Made by a program: the position numbers and the translations under genes
The notes under the pieces: model-generated
Told to the model about the DNA's origin: nothing
What the model saw: only the letters and a program-made list of their open reading frames with translations
Database searches by the model: none
Assembly: GCA_950295325.1 (NCBI GenBank)
Contig: OX485807.1
Location: 6,514,501 to 6,578,500, forward strand
Source: Polytrichum commune
Lineage: Eukaryota > Streptophyta > Polytrichopsida > Polytrichales > Polytrichaceae
DNA: 64,000 bases
Reading direction: 5' to 3'
In this document: positions 55,701-64,000 of the stretch, one piece after another
Numbering within the stretch: the first letter of the stretch is position 1
How the letters are laid out: each line of letters starts with the position of its first letter

Positions 55701-58700
55701 AATGCCGTGCTTTGGGATCTGTACAACATTTCTTTGAATTACTGCAATACTTTTCTCCAGAACCTCGTGAGATTTGTCTGAGTGATACTCGAGGAACTTT
55801 GATGATGCTGTTGATCTAGTATGCACTATTGGTTCCTTGCAAGTGGGTACTCCACTGGAAATGTTATCAATAGGAAATTCTGCTGGTGAGTTTACATCTT
55901 GGAACAAAAATCCACAAGCTAGGTATCAGATTCAGACAATGTTTATCATCATGTGAGGCTTCTCTTAAAAGAACTGCTTCATTTCATAATACTTTTTACG
56001 TAGTCTGCAAAGAATTCCATGGGTTAACAATCTTGTCCTTTCCAATGATCTCAGGGCCACACTGCACCTTCATCATCTGACTGGGGATCATCAGGGAACG
56101 TCCTTGTTGACTTTTATTGGGTACATGCCAACTTGGATTTACTTGATCAAACTTCTGATTGTTAATTATATTTTATACAGTTCGATTTCTATATTAGTGG
56201 AAAATGTGTTGATATGCTTCTGGATGTGGCAGGGGATGGAGCTGTACCCTAGGATAGGGAAGAATTTCGACATCAAAGTGTTCACCAACTGTCGATTTGG
56301 TATGATGAGTTGGGCGGTATTGATTGTCACCTACGCTGTCAAACAGGTACCTACCATACCACAAGCACCATTTTCTCTTCTGATTTCTGCAAACACAGAG
56401 TAGGTGCATAATATCTTTTTTTGGCAAGAAATTTTAATTGCCAAATGTAGCTTCCTGAGCATATATATATATATATAGTATGTCCTACAGTAATCACTAG
56501 ATATCAGATACAATAGCCACTTTCAAGTTCCAATTTGTAAAAATCTCAATTGTTTGTTGAGTCTACCATAGTACCTTATGAATTTAGGCATTTTGCTTGA
56601 CAAGTTTGAATGTGTTTTCTTGCCACATCAACATTTACATGTATTTTAATTAATTACTGCTTGACACCCAGCATCATCACTTCAAATAGTAATAATTTTG
56701 TGCCGAAATTAACAAGGTACTTTGTTATTGCCAAGGATATGGAGGTTAGGTTTACAAGGTGGAACCTGCTGCTGAGAAAAAGCAATTTCCTGGTGTAATG
56801 TGCAGATTGAATTGTATGGAAAGCTCTCAGATTCAATGACAGTGAGTGTCACACTGATGCTTGTGTACATCACAAAATTCTTCTGGTGGGAAGCAGGCTA
56901 CTGGAATTCCATGGACATAGCACATGATCGTGGTAAGTTTCCATTACCATGCTCGCTTACTTACTAAGCTCATATGTACATATTGTAGGTTGTTTTCTCT
57001 GAATGTTTCCTGTTACATATTAGTGGCTATGTACATATTCTCAGGAGATTTAGATAGTGCACTACTACATACCTAAAACTAACACTATGTAAACAGTCAT
57101 ACATTTGCAGTCTCCAATCTACGACATTGGTACATAGTACTGGTTTTAAGGTTATGTATTTTGGGTATGCCTATCTTACATGTAGGAAGTCATTTTCTGA
57201 AGAGCATGCACATATTTGTTTTACGTCTGTCATGAGGAGTAGAGGTATAGAGGATGGTCATTAATACTGTCTGGATTGATAGTGAATGCAAGTAAAGAAC
57301 TTGTAAAAAATGATCTAAAGTCACTATTGGGTTGGGATTTTGCAGCTGGTTTCTATATTGTGTGGGGTTGTTTGGTGTGGGTGCCCTCTGTCTACACATC
57401 TCCTGCTCTGTACCTCGTCAACCACCCTGTGGAGCTCGGGACCCCTGTATATTTTCATCACCATTTTTTCCCTTCTTGTTAGGAGCTCTAGTTGTAAGGT
57501 CTTTGTGGTGAATTACCTAAGGTTTGTGGGTCTTACGTGGTCACTCTTCTTAATTAGAGACCTATATTTAAGTGGTGTGTGGCAAGGCTTGTTATTACAA
57601 AAAAGCACCAAAATAACACAATGTGTGTTGAGATGAGATTGGATTATGTGCTCAAAATGTGTCATTTTGGGTTCAATAGTTTAGACAATTGGGAGGGCCT
57701 ATGTGATCACTTCAAGGGAAAGGTAATCTTTACTTTGACCTTTTATAACTTTTGGATCTCAACTCCTATCTTTGAAACTTGAAATGACAATCTGCGTGAT
57801 TCGCAATTGCTAACTGGATGAGAAAATTTCTACAGCTAAAATTGTTTGTGGAGTTGGAAGTGCCTACATAGGGCTTCACACATCACCTGAATCGACTTGG
57901 CTTCTCTCCATACACTAAATGAGATGCGTGGAGTATTTTTGTGAAGTGCTGTATTTTGAAAATGGATATTTGTGGTATCTTTTCACAGTTGGCAGCAGCA
58001 ATTCTAGCGGCAGGTGTTATGTGTATATGGATCAACTACGATTGTGATCTCCAAAGACAACAGTTCCGGAAAACAGATGGGAAAGAGAAAGTGTGGGGTA
58101 AAATCCCAAATAAGGTGTGCTGATCTCATAACTTTGTCTCAGTGCTATCCATCTGTTGCCAAAGACCTTTGGATCACCAAGTAGTCTCTATACAGATCAT
58201 GGTTGGTATTAAAATACTCTTGATTCTTGGGAAGTACAAGGTTTTGTAGATAAGTAGTTGCACAAGTATGTGCCTACTTGATGCCCTCAATTGGTTAGCT
58301 CAACGAGTCAGAAGACTACCTTGTTAATTTGTAGTAACGGCAGACAGAAAATTAGGAAAGGCATCTGAAGTCTAAAGAAATTGCTGGAGGATTTTGCAGA
58401 GCTTAAATGACTTCAATGTGACCATCTTATGTGGCACTTCAGAAGAAATATCAGGCTCCGTGCCTCCATGTTTACCTCATTGGGATGTATTCACCACCAA
58501 TATGGTATTGAGTTTTTTGTGTGTAGATTGCTTACATGTGGCAATATTTGGCAGATCGTAGCCGAATATGTGACTGAGAAAGGAGAGCGCAAGAAGAGCC
58601 TTCTCCTGGTGTCTGGCTGGTATGGACATATCTACTTTTTCAGGCACATCTTGCAGATTCAACCACAAAGTTAATTCTAGAAGCATTTTCACTTCACCTT

Positions 58701-59435
58701 TGTTGTCACTTGTGAGTACAGTAACTATTAATTTAAAGAGAAGATACTGTGTTTCTTTGTATGTGAATTACCTGTAGGTGGGCTATGGCAAGACATTTTC
58801 ACTACGCGCCTGAGATTGCAGGAGCTTTCTTTTGGACTCTCCCTGCACTTTTCTTCCATGTACGATCTCTGGACTGTTGAATATTTTGTTTGTATCTATC
58901 CTCAAACGTTGTAGTTCTCAATAGCCTGCACAGGTTTTTGGCCTTTGGGATGGAATGGTACGTGTAACCCCTAACAGTCAGGTTCTCAACTTCAGGATAT
59001 AACATATGCATAACCGTAGTAGTTAGTCATAATGTAGCAATAAGTAATAAAGTCTATGACTTTTACAGAATGGACATGGTATAAGTCGTGCATCCATTAT
59101 AGCTCATTAGAGCCTGACCTATTGTTGTTTTTATTATGCAGCCCCTGCCATACTTTTACGTGTTTTTCCTAACAATTCTTCTGGTAGACCGAGCTGAGCG
59201 TGATGACAAACGTTGCCAAGCAAAGTAAGTCACACTTGCAATTCTGCTGAGTTTTGAAGTGATCTTTTGGTAAAATATTGTATTCACTCCTCGTCTTCCA
59301 AGATCACTTATGTAAAAGCTTGCTGAATGTGTCACCAAATAGATGTTAACACCTTTCTCTGTGTGCAGGTACAAGAAATTCTGGGATGAATATAAGAAAA
59401 AGGTTCCTTTTAAAATCATTCCCCACATTTATTGA
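52778..59435 (+). CDS. DWF5: Sterol Delta7-reductase (7-dehydrocholesterol reductase, DWARF5)
   Basis: This ER-membrane enzyme uses NADPH to reduce the C7-C8 double bond of sterol intermediates, on the route to campesterol and brassinosteroids. I resolved 13 coding exons: 52778-52983, 54618-54840, 55357-55412, 55579-55681, 56055-56120, 56233-56346, 56806-56932, 57346-57446, 57989-58114, 58555-58619, 58778-58859, 59142-59224 and 59369-59435. All are GT-AG with matching phases, giving 472 residues; Arabidopsis DWF5 is about 432. The extra length is a charged N-terminal tail of about 37 residues. Family marks are PVSPAGNRPVYK, NPATVYDHLGEIFSTL, the sterol reductase signature GMELYPRIGKNFDIKVFTNC, TKFFWWEAGYWNSMDIAHDR, VWVPSVYTSPALYLVNHPVE, ARHFHYAPE and the C-terminal PHIY. 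About nine membrane helices are expected. No exon is broken, so the gene looks intact. Intron 1 has duplicated exon 1 sequence and intron 8 a family B repeat. Confidence 0.96.
52938..53650 (+). repeat. Tandem repeats in DWF5 intron 1, including an exon 1 fragment
   Basis: The end of exon 1 and its donor (from CATGACCGCCTTGATCACGC at 52939) recur at 53291 (CATGATCGCCTTGATCACGC) with a 352-base period. Between and after them, a smaller unit with GCGCCCTTTCTTTT, AATCTTYTGTGAAGCTCCGG and GGATGTGTTYGG words occurs four times, near 53059, 53177, 53397 and 53556. The duplicated exon fragment retains the open frame and a donor-like TTTTT/GTTTGT. Confidence 0.8.
57555..57750 (+). repeat. Dispersed repeat family B, copy in DWF5 intron 8
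   Basis: The words GACCTATATTTAAGTGGTGT, GAGATGAGATTGGATTATGT, GCTCAAAATGTGTCATTTTG and GGCCTATGTGATCACTTCAA are in family order. It lies wholly within an intron in the sense orientation, so it does not interrupt coding. Confidence 0.6.
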
Positions 59436-62400
59436 TGCTCAAGAACAATTTAAGTAATCTAATTCTGAATGGAGATGGAAAGAGTCTCACAGAATGCAGC
59501 CTACGAAGTATACCAAGGGCAAGTGATGTGAAACATTGTTCCGGTCATTTGAGCAAGTAGGGATTGAAAATATTTTCTTTTGATATCTTATAGCAGAGAG
59601 CAGTTGTAGTTGTTGCTAGACAAGATGAAATAGAAACTCATAAATGCCGTTGCTGACATGGGTTTGTTTAGTAAAGAGTCTACAGAAAGTGACAGTTTGG
59701 CTTCTCAAGGTGTCAATTCTGATGACTGATAATGATTTTGAAATTTGTATGATGCATGTAAACACTCGGAGATTCTTGTATAATATATGCAGATGTGTAG
59801 ATGTGTACCTGTGGAAGAACAAACATCTTTTACATGTTGAGGATTGTTTCATAATCGAGAGTATCCAGTATATGCATTCTGGACCTGCCTTTATATGTGT
59901 TCACATTAATTGTGGCAGTCTGTAGTTTACGCCTGATACCTGATGCCATTCTCCTAGACATTTCGTTTCAGTGCTCCTGAATCTGTGCAATGTTCCACCA
60001 AATTTTGTGCTTGGACACTGAAATGTGGTGAATCCAATACGCTTTGTCAATCTGCTGTGGTTCAGTATCAGGAGATGTTACATTTCTAAAGATTTAAATA
60101 AAACAACGTAGTATTCTCACTTCATGAAATATAGTCTTCATATGTAGCGTTTATATTTTTTCCAAAGGTCAATGTGTTAGTTAATCAATGTGTAGAGGCC
60201 CTCATAACCGATCACTTAATAGATTTTGTGCCAGATCTTGAGAAGTATAAGGTGGTGAAAGCTTTTCCCATGTTGAAAGGTAGAAATCAGGACTGCAAAT
60301 CTTTTGGTAATTTTATTTTTTAAGTTCAATATATAGTGAATTTCTTAAGCCCGAACATATTACCAATGTCAAGAGTCTATCATAACCGCTCATTTTTCAC
60401 TTTAGTACTCGAAACCAAGACATGTGTCATGTCATTATTGGTTCTGGTTGGATCAAAATTCAGTGTTAGCCTGATCGAAATTATGCTACCTTATAGATTG
60501 CCAATAGGGTCCTCATTGAGAATAGGTGCCTTTGCTATAATCAGTTTAAGAACAGTAATGTGCAAAAGTATTGCAAATTTCTTTTATATGAGGTATTGAT
60601 TCACTACACTAGTTTGCAACTGTAGTTTACATCGTACATTTGGGGAAAACACAATGTACCATATAGTTGAAGTAGTTAACCCTACACTTCCCAAGGCTAT
60701 GAAGGGATCGTTTTGAGTGCATTTCACTTGATGTTGTTTGTGGAATTTTCATGGACAACATTTGAGGTTAAAGTGGGATATATGTGTAAAAACTTGAAAA
60801 AATGGTTCCTTGGCAAGGGGGAATGGGGTATGAAACATCATTCAGGTTTTCAGTTTGTAGCATTGGAAGGGTTTGAATCTCGATCAAGGTGAAACCTACA
60901 GTGTCATAACACATATTTTAAGTGATAAAATGAGTAGTTATGACAGACTCTAGACAATATGTTCAAACCAACTTTTGGCTTCAAAAATTTACAATATTTT
61001 CTATCTTCCTATATGGGAAATATTTGCACCGCCTCCTACTTCTCAAGATCCGGCACAAATTCTGTGTGATTGGTTATTGGCCCCTCTACTGTACATATCA
61101 GTGTAGTTTGTCAGGCATGTTTACCTACTCTCGAAGTCAATATGCAGATGTGTAGATGTGTACCTTGGGGATAGGTTAATTATATTTCAAACTACCAAAT
61201 TTCTAAATCATTTGAATTGAATCAATGAGGACATTAACGGATTAAAAAAAAAACCACACGAAGAAAGATTACTCCTGCATTTAGCACCTGTGATACAAAC
61301 ATTTTGTAAAATAATATGAAATGTCAATAAAACATTTGATTGTTGTGCCATGTTAATTAGAGTATGGCAGCCTCGGTACATAATTGCCACCCAGTGATTG
61401 AAAGACAACTAATTGGCGTGGATGACAACTAATTGACTCGTGTGCTCCACAAAATATCAGATGTGTAGTGCAAAGTGTAGTGCGGTTTAATGGAATTAAT
61501 AGGACATCCTTCCTTTGTGGCCTATATTGTCTACGATGGAAATGACATGAGCTACAAATGAATGGATTGCAGCAACAATGACGTCGTAAGTATTCCTGCA
61601 GCAACCTGTAGTCTACAAGCCGTTATCAAGTACATACAACAATCACGCAAGACCGACGCTTTTAGGGGATTGTTAAAACAAACACGAAGACGCATCGCAG
61701 GTTATATTTTGATTTTTCATCAGGTGTGCTAAAAACAATAAACTTAACCTTGAATGACAAGTTCAAGGCCTAGTCGACACCTTACACATTGACAATGTGG
61801 TCGTTTAACCAATGTGTCGTCGATTTAACAATCCCCAGTATTCACTTGTATATTGTAGCATTCACTTTCTCAAGATCACAGCCTCCAGGGAGGAAAAACA
61901 TTTTTCACAGTCATCAGTCTGGATGCATGATATTGCTATGATTGAAAGCGTAGAAGAGAGGCTTGCTATTGATTGGGAACACATTGCACACACATATTTC
62001 ATTCTAGTGAATCAAACCCCCACACCCTAAAAGAATGGGAAACTCAATGGCAGCCTCACTTGTGATTGCACAGATGTGGCTAACCTTTTGCAAACTTATC
62101 CACCTGCTGCCCGAGAAAACCTGTAAATCTAAAAGCACTTGAGTCTTGAATACCTCTTCTGGTTCGGAGTATGGAACTAGCTGCATTAGCCTTCCACCGG
62201 CAAGTTCCCAATTGAGGGGACAAGCCACCACCAAAGGAATGGTCTCTCTGCGTTCTTCCCATTGTAGTTTACAACCTGGGAATTCTGAGTAGACATCTGG
62301 CAGAGAATTGAATTCGTAGCTATGTACATAAGAATTAGTCTACAGAACCAGAGACTCTCCTTCATTTCCAGGATGAGTTACACCCAACGGCACAGTAGAC

Positions 62401-62464
62401 CTCACTCAACTCAACACTACTTCCGCATCAAATCAAAACTTTGGAGTCTGATATCTTGTAACGA
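59436..62464. other. DWF5 3' UTR and intergenic stretch
   Basis: The first few hundred bases are presumably the DWF5 3' UTR. The rest is AT-rich with no supported gene. It holds a family F MITE (61665-61836). GCAGATGTGTAGATGTGTAC occurs twice (near 59791 and 61145). The last few hundred bases before 62465 are probably the 3' UTR of the MYB gene on the other strand. Confidence 0.5.
61665..61836. mobile_element. MITE-like family F, copy 3
   Basis: The ends GGGGATTGTTAAAACAAACA and GTCGATTTAACAATCCCC are inverted repeats with 13 perfect terminal bases. Internal words (TTATATTTTGATTTTTCATC, CGTTTAACCAATGTGTCGTC) match copies 1 and 2. At about 172 bases it is the shortest copy. Confidence 0.75.
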
Positions 62465-63924
62465 TCACACCACACTAATTGCGTTGCTACCAGAGCCAAT
62501 ATTGTTTGTGTTGTACGACGAGTTAACATGGAAGGCAGAAGTATACCTTGCCGGCTGGTCTAAAAGCTTCAGAGTAAGTTGAGATGATTCCAGAGACGAC
62601 AACCCTAAATTCAATTGCGATGTACTCTTCGATCCATCAACACCCACATTTAATGGCTCTGTTGAAAGCTTGGCAGTTGGCCTCAAAACCTTTGAATCTG
62701 TTTTGAGGCCGTTGTATCTTTGTGACGACAATATAGGCCACATAGGAAGGTGGTAGAACGGGACATTGGATCCAGGAACCGGAATCGACATAGGTCTTTG
62801 TAGCATAGATCGAGATGCATCCCCACTTCCTGGTTCTGTTGTTTGCTCGGCAGATTCACCTCCTGCTGAATTTGGGACGCCCAAAGGAGCTGGAGGAGGT
62901 AATAAATAGGGTCTAACTGGAAGTCCATATGCATTTGGGTTGCTTGCATCATAGTAAACCCCTGATGGGAATATGGCATTGGCTGCCAAGCTAAGCTGGT
63001 GAAGAGGAGCTGCAGCATCAGGTACAGCCTTGGCAGCTGGTTCTTCCAGAATCGGGGTTGGACCCTGAAGACCAACGCACACATCAGCATTGACAGGACA
63101 TACTGCAAAAAGTATATGAGAACACATTTTTATCTCTAACAAACAAGTCTAACACCCTACCAAAAGGAACAATAAGATGGACCACAGGAGAGGAGAAGTA
63201 CCGTTTCAGAGACAATGTCAAAGAGACTTGACCGTCTTTTTCGCTTGTTCATATTGGTTTGTCTTATGAAGTACTTTTGTGCATGACTGGCCACCTGTGT
63301 TGGTGTTCTAGTTTGCACAAAATTCCTAGAGATGCCCCTCCAATCTCCTTTACCAAGCTTCTGAAGTCCAACAAGGAACAATCTGTGTTCGTCCTCTGTC
63401 CATGGCACACCTGGAATTACCAAAACAAATCTCATCCGCATAAGACTATATTGATCGTCGTATAAAAATCTTAAAATAACACTCTCATCCCAATCAACAC
63501 CTAATCATACATTCGCAAAACACTTTTAGACTATATTTTATGGATTAAAATTATAATTATGGACATCAAATAAACTCTCAATGTCCTACATGTGAAGATC
63601 ACAGCTACAGGCAAATAAACACAACAGTCTTAATCAAATTATAAGGCAAATGTCACCTTTTTTTCTTTCCCTGGTGTTGCTGGAAGTCTGTACATGACCA
63701 TCGGAGACATAACCATCGGCGCCGGCTCCAGACTCGGCTCCAGACTGTTCGGGAGGAGTGGTAGGGTTGTTATGGCTCAAGTTCCCCATACTAGCACTCT
63801 TCCTCATCACCCCATCTGTCAGCCTAGCACCAAACAGCCTCACCCCTGAGTCAGCCTGGCAAGTCCTTAATGAATTATGATGACCATGATGACCACAGTG
63901 ATTGCAACATCCGCTTATCATCAT
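62465..63924 (-). CDS. MYB-related (SHAQKYF) transcription factor, KUA1/MYBS3-like
   Basis: This is a nuclear DNA-binding protein of the plant single-repeat MYB class that binds I-box/TATCCA-type sites. The minus-strand exons are 63924-63657, 63410-63202 and 63064-62465. Donors (G/GTGACA, G/GTACTT) and acceptors (AATTCCAG, GTCTTCAG) fit phases 1 and 0, giving 358 residues; Arabidopsis KUA1 is about 365. In order: a CCHC-type zinc knuckle (7-22), [22 protein letters not shown], a MYB repeat (92-140) with SHAQKYF at 131-137, then [12 protein letters not shown]. The C-terminal part has [14 protein letters not shown] and the EAR-type repressor motif LNLGL (310-314), then LTLKLL. The knuckle reads [16 protein letters not shown], two residues longer than the usual CX2CX4HX4C. 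An alternative acceptor at 63103 would break the frame, so I rejected it. The EAR motif suggests repression, as for relatives. Confidence 0.93.
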
Positions 63925-64000
63925 CTCACTCTAAGACGGTCACCTAGGTGACGAAAACGCTGGCCTCTTATAACACTAACTCATGTCAAACTATAAGGTA
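63925..64000 (-). promoter_or_regulatory. 5' region of the MYB gene
   Basis: These 76 bases upstream of the MYB start codon are cut by the window edge. They would be 5' UTR or promoter. No specific element is recognised. Confidence 0.3.

Noticed and set aside
58930-58953. 24-base microexon between DWF5 exons 11 and 12 (CTGCACAG before it, GTACGT after it)
   Set aside because: It is in frame, but without it the protein length matches the family exactly (LFFHPLPYFYV against LFDNFLAYFYV in Arabidopsis).
63065-63142. Alternative start of MYB exon 3 at the upstream acceptor near 63103
   Set aside because: It would put exon 3 out of frame with exon 2. The acceptor at 63065 keeps the phase.

Overview
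This window is nuclear DNA of a land plant. The evidence is GT-AG introns, a plant receptor-like kinase, a plant-type sterol Delta7-reductase with 13 coding exons, a plant SHAQKYF-class MYB-related factor, and long AT-rich intergenic DNA full of small transposons. The lineage cannot be fixed from the sequence. The LINE type and the repeat-dominated, gene-poor layout would fit a non-seed plant, but this is a weak inference.

About 1-20 kb I find no convincing gene. The region is mostly decayed repeats: a short tandem duplication near 1 kb, a roughly 400-bp period array near 3 kb, two 284-bp Stowaway-like MITEs, CACTA-like small elements (one split by a Stowaway), and copies of several dispersed families called A to F here. 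About 20-28 kb is genic: an intronless receptor-like kinase gene (21.9-23.8 kb) behind two sets of tandem repeats, and a three-exon gene of unknown function (25.97-27.72 kb) that I assembled from splice signals.

About 28-36 kb is again repeats, with a nested MITE, a 275-bp tandem array, a CACTACA-ended element and a decayed U2 snRNA copy. About 36.7-43.4 kb, on the minus strand, is a dead LINE retrotransposon. It has an N-terminal APE-type endonuclease, a reverse transcriptase with a YVDD box, and a C-terminal conserved block with a PD...ExT pattern that may be a second nuclease.

About 46.6-64 kb holds three more genes: a uL18-family protein gene (minus strand), the sterol Delta7-reductase DWF5/DHCR7 gene (52.8-59.4 kb, plus strand) and a KUA1/MYBS3-like transcription factor gene (62.5-63.9 kb, minus strand). 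The genes are not an operon and have no obvious joint pathway. DWF5 supplies sterol and brassinosteroid precursors, and the kinase and the MYB factor are signalling and regulatory. Repeat families A, B, D and F recur between these genes and inside a DWF5 intron, so the same transposon population shaped the whole window. Boundaries of repeats are by eye and good to about 5-30 bases.
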